NCBI RefSeq assembly: GCF_030010415.1
Contig: NZ_JASCSA010000008.1
Strand: one strand, 5' to 3'
From: Cobetia amphilecti
Lineage (GTDB): Bacteria; Pseudomonadota; Gammaproteobacteria; Pseudomonadales; Halomonadaceae
DNA: 64,000 nt
Shown here: positions 50,947 through 59,514 of the stretch, piece after piece
How the letters are laid out: the number at the start of each line of letters is the position of its first letter
Position numbering within the stretch: position 1 is the stretch's first letter
Program-made: the position numbers and the translations under genes
Notes under the pieces: model-generated
Told to the model about the DNA's origin: nothing
What the model saw: only the letters and a program-made list of their open reading frames with translations
Database searches by the model: none

Positions 50947-51863
50947 TGAAATCCTCTTCTTCCGAGGCCGTCATGCCGTCATCGCTTTCGTCACGCGCAA
51001 GCGCCTCCTCCGACGACTCCTCACGCCAGGTAGCGCAGACCGCCCACAAGCCACGTCGCAATGACATGGCCTGGAAATGGCTGTTCCGGGCTGGCGTCTC
51101 GATCCTGGTGCTGTGGGTGCTGGTGCCCATCGCCCTGCTGATGCTCAACAGCGTCAGCACGCCGGAGCAGATCACCGGCTGGCCCAAGACCCTGACCCCG
51201 GCGCTGAGCTTCGAGACCCTCGACTTCTTCTGGCACTACCAGGGCGTGAGCAGCGCACTGGGCAACTCGCTGCTGGCCGCCGTCTTCACCATGGTGATCG
51301 CCATCGTGCTCGGCGCACCGGCAGGCTATGCACTGGCCCGCTTCGTGTTCCCGGGCATGAATGCCTACCGCATGATCATCATCCTGTCGCGGGCCTTCCC
51401 GATGCCGCTGCTGGCGCTGCCGCTGACCGTCATCTTCATCCAGGTCGGCATCGATGACTCCATCCTGGGCCTGGCGATGGTGCACGCCACCCTGGCACTG
51501 CCGTTTGCGGTGCTGATCACCTCCAGCCTGTTCATGGGCATTCCGGTGGAACTCGAGGAAGCCGCCTGGTTGATGGGCTGCAACCGCTGGCAGGCCTTCC
51601 GCCGCGTGGTGCTGCCGCTGGCCGCCCCGGGCATCACCGCCTCGGCCGTGTTCGCCTTCGTGATCTCGTGGAACGAGGTGTTCGCCTCGGCAATCCTCAC
51701 CGTCGAGAACCGCACCCTGACCGCCTTCCTGGTGCAGAGCCTTTCCGAGTCACCTGCCGAGATCAAGTATGCCGGTGGCCTGATTCTGGTCGTCCCGGCG
51801 CTGCTGTTCCTGTTCGCGATCAGGAAGTACCTGTTCAGCATGTGGGGCATTTCCAACCGCTAA
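50946..51863 (+). CDS. ABC sugar transporter permease 2 (MalG type)
   Basis: A 305-aa inner-membrane permease with six spans and an EAA loop in EEAAWLMGCNRWQAFRRVVL. Residues 1-38 form a Ser-rich hydrophilic extension before the first helix that is unusual for MalG homologues. The start overlaps the preceding stop (TGATG). An ATG at 51066 after the extension would also give a normal-length permease, so the exact start is uncertain. Confidence 0.9.
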   Translation: MKSSSSEAVMPSSLSSRASASSDDSSRQVAQTAHKPRRNDMAWKWLFRAGVSILVLWVLVPIALLMLNSVSTPEQITGWPKTLTPALSFETLDFFWHYQGVSSALGNSLLAAVFTMVIAIVLGAPAGYALARFVFPGMNAYRMIIILSRAFPMPLLALPLTVIFIQVGIDDSILGLAMVHATLALPFAVLITSSLFMGIPVELEEAAWLMGCNRWQAFRRVVLPLAAPGITASAVFAFVISWNEVFASAILTVENRTLTAFLVQSLSESPAEIKYAGGLILVVPALLFLFAIRKYLFSMWGISNR

Positions 51864-51964
51864 CGTACGCCCGCTCATCAGGCCAATGACCGGCGGCGAT
51901 CTTCATCGTCCCTCGCAAGCGAGTTCACTTCCTCGCCGCCGCTCTCGATCAAAGGAGTCAGACC

Positions 51965-52999
51965 ATGTCAGCCATCCAAATCAGCGCCGTACGCAAGCAG
52001 TTCGGCAAGCAGGAAATCCTCAAGTCCATCGATCTCGAGATCCGCGACAAGGAATTCACCGTGCTGCTCGGCCCGTCCGGCTGCGGCAAGTCCACCCTGC
52101 TGCGCATCATCGCGGGGCTGGAATACGAGAGCAGCGGCTCGATCCGCATCGGCGAGCGTGAGATCACCTCGCTGGCACCGCGCGATCGTCGCATCGCGAT
52201 GGTGTTCCAGAACTACGCCGTCTTCCCGCACATGACCGTGGCGGAGAACATCGCCTTCGGCCTGCGCGTGCGCAAGGACAGCGAGGCGCATATCCAGCGC
52301 AAGGTGAAGGAAACCGCCGCACTGATGCATATCGAGGACCGCCTCGATCACTACTCCGGTCAGCTCTCCGGCGGTCAGCGTCAGCGGGTCGCGGTCGCGC
52401 GCGCCCTGGCGATGGAGCCGGAAGTGCTGCTGATGGATGAGCCGCTGTCGAATCTGGATGCCCTGCTGCGTCTGGAGATGCGCGCCGAGCTCAAGACCAT
52501 TCTCGCCGCCTCCGACACCACCACCATCTACGTGACCCACGACCAGGTCGAAGCCATGAGCCTGGCGGACCGCATCGCGGTCATGAAGGGTGGCCAGATC
52601 GAGCAGTACGCGCCGCCCTCCGAGATCTACCACTACCCGGCGACCGAATTCGTCGGCAGCTTCATCGGCAACCCGCCGATGAACTTCATCCCGCCGGATG
52701 CACGCTGGAATCACCCGACCCGCCCCGAGCAGTCGAGCCAGCAGGTGCACAAGTGCGGTATCCGCCCCGAGGACTTCGAGGTGCGCTTCGAGCCCACCGA
52801 GAACTTCGCCCCGGTGCGCGTGCTGGTCTCGGAATTGCTGGGATCGCACAAGCAGCTGACCGCGCGTTTCGGTGACGAGATGATTCGCGTCAACGTGCCG
52901 AGTGATCTCGATGTCGGCAATGGCAGCGACATCCATATCCGCCCGCTGGCCGAGAAGGTGCGCTTCTACGACCACAGCGGCCACCTGATGTCGGCGTAA
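51965..52999 (+). CDS. ABC transporter ATP-binding protein (MalK/UgpC type)
   Basis: A 344-aa ATPase that powers sugar import. Walker A GPSGCGKST at about residues 36-44, Q-loop MVFQNYAVFPHMT, signature LSGGQRQRVA, Walker B VLLMDEPLSNLD and the switch His in YVTHDQVEAM are all present. The C-terminal 110 residues form the regulatory OB-like domain. AAAGGAG precedes the ATG. Confidence 0.95.
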   Translation: MSAIQISAVRKQFGKQEILKSIDLEIRDKEFTVLLGPSGCGKSTLLRIIAGLEYESSGSIRIGEREITSLAPRDRRIAMVFQNYAVFPHMTVAENIAFGLRVRKDSEAHIQRKVKETAALMHIEDRLDHYSGQLSGGQRQRVAVARALAMEPEVLLMDEPLSNLDALLRLEMRAELKTILAASDTTTIYVTHDQVEAMSLADRIAVMKGGQIEQYAPPSEIYHYPATEFVGSFIGNPPMNFIPPDARWNHPTRPEQSSQQVHKCGIRPEDFEVRFEPTENFAPVRVLVSELLGSHKQLTARFGDEMIRVNVPSDLDVGNGSDIHIRPLAEKVRFYDHSGHLMSA

Positions 53000-53052
53000 G
53001 GCACCCCGACCCCTCTCTACCCAACCTTTCATCCCGAACGGAGCCGACTTAC

Positions 53053-54396
53053 ATGAATGCCAAGCTCGACGCGCTCAGCGCTCACGACGTTCTCAAGCTC
53101 AACGACCTGGGCGGCTACACCGTGCCCACGCGTGGCCTCTATCCCTTCCAGTGGAACTGGGACGCCGCCATCACCGCGCTGGGCTGGCTGGCCGCCGGTG
53201 ACGAAGCGCGTGCCTGGCGTGAGGTCGAGCGCCTGCTGGAAGGTCAGTGGGACAACGGCATGGTGCCGCATATCGTCTTCCACGGTGACGCGGAAACCTA
53301 CTTCCCGGGGCCGGAAGTCTGGGGCGTCAAGCATAGCCCGTCGACCAGTGCCATCTCCCAGCCGCCGGTGCTGGCAAGTGTCATGAAGCTGCTGTTCGAG
53401 GAAGGCCGTGATCGCCGGCTTGCCGAGGAAAAGCTGGCCGCCACCCTGCCCGGCGTCATCCGCTACCACCTGTGGTTCTACCGCGATCGTGATCCGGAAC
53501 ACACCGGCCGCGTGTGCAGCTATCACCCGTGGGAATCGGGCATGGACAACAGCCCCCAGTGGGATGGCCCGCTGGCTGGCGTGCCGCCGGTCGATGCCGA
53601 ATACGTGCGTCGCGATACCGGGCTGGTCGATCCGTCCGAGCGCCCGCACAAGTACGAATATGATCGCTACATCTATCTGGTGAAGTTCTTCCAGCAGAAC
53701 GAGCACGACGCCGAGGTGCTGTATCGCGACTGCCCGTACCGCGTCGAGGACATCAGCCTGATCTCCATCCTGCACCGTGGCACGCGCGACCTGATCGCGC
53801 TGTGCGAAGAGGATGCCGCAGGTCTGGGTCTGGTCAACACCAACGGCGAGGCACTCTTCAGCCTCAAGCAGTCGCTGGCGCGCACCGAGGAAGGCGTGCA
53901 GGCGCTGTGGAGCGATGAGCTGGGCTGCTTCCTGAGCCGTGATGCGCGTGCCAACGTGCTGCTGGAGCACGTCACCACCGCCGGCATTCTGCCGCTGTTC
54001 GCCGGTGTCGCCAGCGGCGCCCAGGCGCAGCGCATGGGCGGTCTGCTCGAGGAATGGCTGGAACAGGCGCCCTTCGGTGTCGCCTCCACCCATCCGGCCA
54101 GCACCCGCTTCGAGCCGAAGCGTTACTGGCGCGGACCGAGCTGGTTGCACATCAACTGGATGCTGGCCATCGGCTGCGAGGAATATGGCATGTCCCGCGA
54201 GGCCGACCAGATCAAGCAGGCCAGCCAGAAGTGCATCGAGGCCGCCGGCTACTACGAGTACTTCAACTCGGTGACCGGCGAAGGCTGTGGCGGTCGCGAC
54301 TTCTCCTGGACCGCGGCGATGGACCTCTACTGGCTCAACCCGCTGGAGAGCTTCACCGCCAGCAAGGCGGCAACCGGCGTCGTGGAGGCTTCCTGA
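53053..54396 (+). CDS. GH63-like glycosidase (mannosylglycerate/glucosylglycerate hydrolase-like)
   Basis: A 447-aa (alpha/alpha)6-barrel glycosidase of the GH63/MGH1-type group. It keeps the motifs YPFQWNWDAAITALGW near the N terminus, CSYHPWESGMDNSPQW in the middle (acidic residue of the active site) and RYWRGPSWLHINWML and GGRDFSWTAAM near the C terminus. Bacterial members of this size include hydrolases of the compatible solutes mannosylglycerate and glucosylglycerate. No signal peptide is seen, so it acts in the cytosol on the imported sugar. Its stop overlaps the AGE-family gene (TGATG), pointing to a joint task. Confidence 0.82.
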   Translation: MNAKLDALSAHDVLKLNDLGGYTVPTRGLYPFQWNWDAAITALGWLAAGDEARAWREVERLLEGQWDNGMVPHIVFHGDAETYFPGPEVWGVKHSPSTSAISQPPVLASVMKLLFEEGRDRRLAEEKLAATLPGVIRYHLWFYRDRDPEHTGRVCSYHPWESGMDNSPQWDGPLAGVPPVDAEYVRRDTGLVDPSERPHKYEYDRYIYLVKFFQQNEHDAEVLYRDCPYRVEDISLISILHRGTRDLIALCEEDAAGLGLVNTNGEALFSLKQSLARTEEGVQALWSDELGCFLSRDARANVLLEHVTTAGILPLFAGVASGAQAQRMGGLLEEWLEQAPFGVASTHPASTRFEPKRYWRGPSWLHINWMLAIGCEEYGMSREADQIKQASQKCIEAAGYYEYFNSVTGEGCGGRDFSWTAAMDLYWLNPLESFTASKAATGVVEAS

Positions 54397-55694
54397 TGAC
54401 TCAGCACGCCTCTCAGCAGCAGTCTCAACAACAGTCTCAACAAGCCTCTCCACTGATGCAGGCACCGCAAAAGGCACCGCTGTCACGCCAGGCAGTACCG
54501 CCCATGCCGGCAACGTTCGCCAGCCGCGGCTTTCTGGGCGAGCATATCCGCTCGATCATGGACTTCTATCTGCCCAAGGCGATAGATCATGAGCGCGGTG
54601 GCTACTTCCAGGCCTGGCGCGACGACGGCACGGTGTATGCGCCCGCGGCGCGTCATCTGGTCAGCAGCACGCGAATGGTCTTCAACTTCGCGATGGAATA
54701 CCTGCGCAGCGGTGATGAGCAGTGTCTGGCCGCGACCCGTCACGGCATCGACTACCTGCGCGATGTCCATCTCGATCCGCAGACCGGTGGCTATCTGTGG
54801 TCGCTGAGCGAGCAAGGCGAGGCGGACCACACCAACCAGTGCTACGGCCTGGCGTTCGTGATGCTGGCCTATGCGACAGCCTGGCGCGCCGGTATCGAGG
54901 AGGCTCGCGGCTGGCTCGAGGAGACCCGCGCGCTGATGGAAGACAAGTTCTGGTCGCCGGAGGCGGGGCTCTATGCCGACGAGGCCAGCGCCGATTGGCA
55001 GACGCTGTCCGACTACCGTGGCCAGAACGCCAACATGCATGCCTGTGAAGCCATGCTGGCCGCCTTCGAGGCCACCGACGAGGCGCACTATCTGGAGCGG
55101 GCCATGACCCTGGCCAGCAACATCTGCCAGCGTCAGGCCGCCAAGGCCGATGGCCTGATCTGGGAGCATTACGATCACGACTGGAACGTCGACTGGGACT
55201 ACAACCGCGACGACCCCAAGAACCTCTATCGTCCGTGGGGCTTCCAGCCGGGTCACCTGACGGAATGGGCCAAGCTGCTGCTGATGCTCAAGCGACATCG
55301 CGATGACGACTGGCTGCTGCCGACCGCGCAGCGTCTGTTCGATACCGCCTTGGATCTGGCCTGGGACAGCGAACGCGGCGGCATCTACTACGGCTTCGCG
55401 CCGGATGGCACCATCTGCGACGACGACAAGTACTTCTGGGTGCAGGTCGAGAGCCTGGTGGCCGCGGCGCTGCTGCACGAGGCCACCGGCGATTCACACT
55501 ACGCCGAGTGGTACGAGCGCCTGTGGGGCTACGCCTGGCAGCACTTCATCGATCACCAGCACGGTGCCTGGTATCGCCTGCTGAATGCCGACAACCAGCG
55601 CTTCGATGACCTGAAGAGCTCGCCGGGTGCCAAGTGTGACTATCACAGTCTCGGCGCCTGCCATGAACTGTTGCGCGTGATCACCCGCGACTGA
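54396..55694 (+). CDS. AGE-family epimerase/isomerase (D-mannose isomerase-like)
   Basis: A 432-aa (alpha/alpha)6-barrel protein of the N-acylglucosamine 2-epimerase family. DYRGQNANMHACEAMLAAFE, the LIWEHYDHDWNVDWDYN segment and the two catalytic His regions (RPWGFQPGHLTEWAKLL and CDYHSLGACHELL) point to the mannose isomerase branch, which converts D-mannose to D-fructose. This would complement a glycosidase that releases mannose. The first 30 residues are Gln/Ser-rich and encoded by a 12-bp repeat near 54407-54445; a later Met (54504) may be the original start. Confidence 0.85.
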   Translation: MTQHASQQQSQQQSQQASPLMQAPQKAPLSRQAVPPMPATFASRGFLGEHIRSIMDFYLPKAIDHERGGYFQAWRDDGTVYAPAARHLVSSTRMVFNFAMEYLRSGDEQCLAATRHGIDYLRDVHLDPQTGGYLWSLSEQGEADHTNQCYGLAFVMLAYATAWRAGIEEARGWLEETRALMEDKFWSPEAGLYADEASADWQTLSDYRGQNANMHACEAMLAAFEATDEAHYLERAMTLASNICQRQAAKADGLIWEHYDHDWNVDWDYNRDDPKNLYRPWGFQPGHLTEWAKLLLMLKRHRDDDWLLPTAQRLFDTALDLAWDSERGGIYYGFAPDGTICDDDKYFWVQVESLVAAALLHEATGDSHYAEWYERLWGYAWQHFIDHQHGAWYRLLNADNQRFDDLKSSPGAKCDYHSLGACHELLRVITRD

Positions 55695-55766
55695 CTGCCC
55701 GCCGGGCCGTGAATGGCGGCCCGCAGCCAGTCTCGATACGCTCGACACGTTCGATACACCCGACTA

Positions 55767-55797
55767 CCCGACACGCCGCCTCCCGCGGCGTGTCGGG
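55767..55797 (+). terminator. hairpin after the sugar operon
   Basis: A perfect 13-bp GC-rich stem (55767-55779 with 55785-55797) with a 5-base loop. No T-run follows, so it is a weak or Rho-assisted terminator. The rest of the 320-base gap up to 56015 shows no gene. Confidence 0.6.
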
Positions 55798-56014
55798 TCG
55801 CTGCGTTGTGGGCGCCTGGTTCAGTGGCAATGACGACCCGCGCTATTATTTCGAACACCCTCCGTGTTTCTTTAGAGCACCGCTCCTGACAATACTGGAT
55901 TGCGCTGACCGCCCCGACAGAGGGTGGCAGCCGACAGCCGCGGGCATGCCCCGAGGCGCTGCATTCCAGACGTTTCATCAGCTAGAGAAACTACAATAAC
56001 AAGCGGAGTCCCAC

Positions 56015-57310
56015 ATGCCCCTTTCTCAACTCCTGGACTGGCGGTTGCACCTGCTGGTCGTGGTGCTGTCTCTCGGCGCCGAACTGATCGGTATTCTCAA
56101 GTTCCCGCTCGGCCCCGGCACCTTGCTGCTGTTGCCGCTGTTCTATGCCTTCATTGCCGCCGTACTGTGCAATCCGCACCTGTTCAGTGGCACCAGGCGC
56201 TTCATCCCGCCGGTGGTCAGCGCGGCGGCAGGGCCGGTCATCCTGCTGTCGATCATGCCGTTCATTGCCCGCTTCGGTTCCACCATCGGTCCGGCCATCG
56301 AGCAGCTGATCTCGGCGGGTCCGGCACTGATCCTGCAGGAGCTGGGCAACCTGGGCACCATGCTGATCGCGATGCCGATCGCGGTGGTGGTGCTCAAGAT
56401 GGGCCGCGAGGCGATCGGCGCGACCTACTCCATCGCGCGTGAGCCCAATATCGCGATCATCTCCGACAAATACGGCCTCAAGGGCCCGGAAGGCGTCGGC
56501 GTGATGGGCGTCTATGTCGTGGGCACCATGTTCGGCACCCTGTGGTTCGCGTTGATGGCGGGCTATCTGACCTCACTGGACATCTTCGACCCGCGTGCAC
56601 TGGCCATGGCCTGCGGTGTCGGCAGCGGCAGCATGGTGGCGGCGTGTTCCGGCGCCATCGCCGGTGCCCTGCCGGAGATGGGCGAAGAACTGCTGGCCTT
56701 CGCCGGCGCCAGCAACCTGCTGACCTATGCCACCGGCCTCTACGTGTCGCTGTTCATCGCCCTGCCGGTCGCCGAGCGCCTGTTCCGCTTCTTCAGCCGC
56801 AAGCGGGCCGGCAGCGATGACGCCATGAATGACGAGGAAGCCAAGCTTGCCTCCGAGGCACTGGTTGAAGATCGCCCGGAAAACCAGCTAGGCAAGACGG
56901 CCATGGTCGTCGCGGCAGTCTGCGTGGTCGGCTGGGTGGTCAATACCATCAATGGTGCCAGCCTGATCGACGCCGCCCCCGGCATGCTGATCCTGTACGT
57001 GATGACCATGCTCGGCCTGCTGGTCGCCCGCGTCATGCCCTTCTACCTGCCGGCCATCGCCTGGGTGTCGCTGGTCAGCATCCTGATGACGTTGCCGTGG
57101 TTCCCGGGCAGCGGCTGGATCACCGAGCAACTGGGCTTCGTCAACTTCCTCGCCATCGTCACGCCAGTGCTCGGCTATGCGGGTCTGGCGCTGAGCAAGC
57201 GCGAGTTCAGCATGTTCCGCCAGGCGGGCTGGAAGCTGGTGATCATCTCGCTGCTGGTCTTCACTGGCACCTATATCGGCTCGGCGGTCGTGGCGCAGGC
57301 ACTGCTCTGA
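56015..57310 (+). CDS. DUF3100-family membrane protein (putative transporter)
   Basis: A 431-aa inner-membrane protein with about 11-12 predicted spans. The pattern (SLGAELIGILKFPLGPGTLLLL, REPNIAIISDKYGLKGPEG and GVGSGSMVAACSGAIAGALP) matches the DUF3100 family, whose members have no proven substrate. The two halves are joined by a charged loop near residues 265-295. It is followed after 115 bases by an M20 amidohydrolase, a pairing that suggests uptake of an N-acyl or amide compound that the hydrolase then splits. Confidence 0.82.
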   Translation: MPLSQLLDWRLHLLVVVLSLGAELIGILKFPLGPGTLLLLPLFYAFIAAVLCNPHLFSGTRRFIPPVVSAAAGPVILLSIMPFIARFGSTIGPAIEQLISAGPALILQELGNLGTMLIAMPIAVVVLKMGREAIGATYSIAREPNIAIISDKYGLKGPEGVGVMGVYVVGTMFGTLWFALMAGYLTSLDIFDPRALAMACGVGSGSMVAACSGAIAGALPEMGEELLAFAGASNLLTYATGLYVSLFIALPVAERLFRFFSRKRAGSDDAMNDEEAKLASEALVEDRPENQLGKTAMVVAAVCVVGWVVNTINGASLIDAAPGMLILYVMTMLGLLVARVMPFYLPAIAWVSLVSILMTLPWFPGSGWITEQLGFVNFLAIVTPVLGYAGLALSKREFSMFRQAGWKLVIISLLVFTGTYIGSAVVAQALL

Positions 57311-57425
57311 TCACCAGGGCTTCGGGCTTTACCTTTCGCATTACCTTTCGCTTCTCACTTTGCTACCCCCTTCTCATCACTTTCACGCCGGTACTCCAGG
57401 GTGCCGGTTTCCACAGGAATTCAGC

Positions 57426-58586
57426 ATGCAACTACCCGACAAGATCGACGAGGCACTGCTGCGCAGCTGGCGTCATGAGTTTCATCAGCACCCCGAGACG
57501 GCCTTCGAGGAGCATCGCACCTCGGCGCGCGTCGCCGAGATCCTGCGTGCGGCAGGCCTGGAAGTCACCACGGGACTCGCCGAGACCGGCGTGATCGCGG
57601 TGCTCGACGGCAAGCTGGGCAAGGGCCAGACCATCGGCCTGCGCGCCGACATGGATGCGCTGGATGTTACCGAGGCCAACGCCGTCTCACATTGCTCACA
57701 CACACCGGGCAAGATGCATGCCTGTGGCCATGATGGCCACACCACCATGCTGCTGGGCGCGGCCTGTGAACTGGCACGCGACCCTGACTTTGCCGGCCGC
57801 GTGGTGTTCGTGTTCCAGCCGGCCGAGGAGAACGAAGGCGGCGGCCGCCGCATGGTCGAGGACGGCCTGTTCGAGCAGTTCCCGATGGATGCCATCTATG
57901 GCCTGCACAACTGGCCAGGGCTGGCGCTCGGCGAGGCGGCGGTGCATGAAGAGGCGGTGATGGCGGCCTTCGATGTCTTCACCCTGACCCTGAGCGGCCA
58001 CGGCTGCCACGCCGCCATGCCGCATCTGGGCAAGGACACCATCCTGGCGGCTTGTCAGCTGGTGACCCAGCTGCAGGGGCTGATCAGCCGCGAGACACCG
58101 GCGCACCAGACCGCGATTCTCAGCATCACCCAGTTCCATGCCGGCGACGCCTTCAACGTGATGCCGGAAGAGGTCGAACTGCGCGGGACCCTGCGCTGCT
58201 TTGACCCGGCACTGCGCGCGCATCTGCAGCAGCGCTTCCATGACGCCGTCGATGCCATGGCGACCTTTCACGGTCTAAAGGTCAACTTCGACTACCAGCC
58301 GCGCTATCCCGCGACGCTCAATGCACCCGGCCATGCCGAACGCTGCGCCAGCGTTCTCGAGCAGCTGCCGAGCATCCAGCAGGTCCATCGTGATCTGCCG
58401 CCCTCGATGGCCTCGGAAGACTTCGCCTATCTGCTGCAGGAATGTCCGGGCGCCTATATCTGGCTGGGCAACGGCGAAGACAGCGCCTCGCTGCACAACC
58501 CGCACTACGACTTCAATGATGCTGCCACGCCCATCGGCGTCAGCTACTGGACGTCGCTGGTGCGTCAGCTGCTGGCCGCCGCCTGA
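57426..58586 (+). CDS. M20-family amidohydrolase (hippurate / N-acyl-amino-acid hydrolase type)
   Basis: A 386-aa metalloamidohydrolase of the M20D group (hippurate hydrolase, IAA-amino-acid hydrolase, N-acetyldiaminopimelate deacetylase). Metal ligands lie in HACGHDGHTTMLLG (about residues 98-111) and QPAEENEGGG (about 133-142), and in GLHNWPG. The C-terminal PSMASEDFAYLLQ supports the group. AGGAATTC lies shortly before the ATG at 57426. It is probably co-transcribed with the DUF3100 gene; N-acyl amino acids are likely substrates. Confidence 0.88.
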   Translation: MQLPDKIDEALLRSWRHEFHQHPETAFEEHRTSARVAEILRAAGLEVTTGLAETGVIAVLDGKLGKGQTIGLRADMDALDVTEANAVSHCSHTPGKMHACGHDGHTTMLLGAACELARDPDFAGRVVFVFQPAEENEGGGRRMVEDGLFEQFPMDAIYGLHNWPGLALGEAAVHEEAVMAAFDVFTLTLSGHGCHAAMPHLGKDTILAACQLVTQLQGLISRETPAHQTAILSITQFHAGDAFNVMPEEVELRGTLRCFDPALRAHLQQRFHDAVDAMATFHGLKVNFDYQPRYPATLNAPGHAERCASVLEQLPSIQQVHRDLPPSMASEDFAYLLQECPGAYIWLGNGEDSASLHNPHYDFNDAATPIGVSYWTSLVRQLLAAA

Positions 58587-58620
58587 GGCCAGGTGAACAA
58601 ACCCTCGAGGGATGCTCAGC

Positions 58621-59505
58621 ATGAAGATCTGCGTGATTGGCGATGCGCCCATTGGCACTCGGGCCATACAGACGCTTGCGCATGCCGGAGTCGAGAGCGT
58701 CATGGCAGTGGCAGCGCCCGAGGGGCAAGTCGCGAGTCATTCGTCCTTCAGCGCCGAGGTCTACCTGATGGCGCTGGCCACATCGCAACAGGTGCAGAAG
58801 GTACTGACGGGCAAGCAAGGCCTGCTGCGCAGGGCGCCGCCCGGCAGTACCGTGATCGATCTTTGCAGTGGTGATGTCACGCTCAGCCGCGAACTGGCCG
58901 TGCAGACACGCCTTGCTGGCCATCACTGGCTGGAAGCGGCCACCAGTCGCAATCCGGCCGATGAAGCGAATGACAGCCTGACGCTGTTGATCGGCAGTGA
59001 TGAGGCGACAGTGACGCGCATGACAGCGCTGCTCGACATCATCAGCACGCAGCATCTGCATGTCGGGGACGCCGGCTGTGGCCATGCCGCCGCCCTGGCC
59101 AGCGATTATCTGCATGCCGCGCACCTGATCACCACTGCCGAGGCGGTCGCCCTGGCCTATCGCGCGGGGGTGACACCCCAGGCGTGCATCGATGCCATCA
59201 ACCTGGGCGCCGGACGCAGTGCCGTGAGCGAGGTGAATTTCCCGCGCTGGGTGCTGCCGGGCCGCTATGACTCGGGGATCTCCACCGGTCAGCTGCGCCG
59301 CGACCTGCGCCTGGCACGCAGTTTCGTCACCACGCTCAACCTGCCGGAAGGCTTGATGAAGGCGGTCTTCGAGCGCTGTCAGCCGCCGGAGCTGTGTCCG
59401 GCGGACGAGGATGATCTCCATCATCTGTGCGATCGCTGGCTGAGCAAGGTGCCTGCCCAGCTGCACCCGCCGCAACTGACCGAACCCAGAGCCTCTAGGT
59501 CATAA
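58621..59505 (+). CDS. degenerate 6-phosphogluconate/3-hydroxyisobutyrate-dehydrogenase-like protein
   Basis: A 294-aa protein with the two-domain beta-hydroxyacid dehydrogenase layout. The N-terminal dinucleotide loop reads VIGDAPIG instead of the usual GLGxMG, and the motif that normally holds the catalytic Lys (GxGxxxK) reads GCGHAAA, so the lysine is replaced by Ala; the following Asn-Asn is Ser-Asp. It may therefore have lost oxidoreductase activity or do something else. The start at 58621 is preferred because GAGGG is 9 bases upstream. It follows the M20 gene by 34 bases and is convergent with a LysR gene. Confidence 0.75.
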   Translation: MKICVIGDAPIGTRAIQTLAHAGVESVMAVAAPEGQVASHSSFSAEVYLMALATSQQVQKVLTGKQGLLRRAPPGSTVIDLCSGDVTLSRELAVQTRLAGHHWLEAATSRNPADEANDSLTLLIGSDEATVTRMTALLDIISTQHLHVGDAGCGHAAALASDYLHAAHLITTAEAVALAYRAGVTPQACIDAINLGAGRSAVSEVNFPRWVLPGRYDSGISTGQLRRDLRLARSFVTTLNLPEGLMKAVFERCQPPELCPADEDDLHHLCDRWLSKVPAQLHPPQLTEPRASRS

Positions 59506-59514
59506 GGCCCACGA

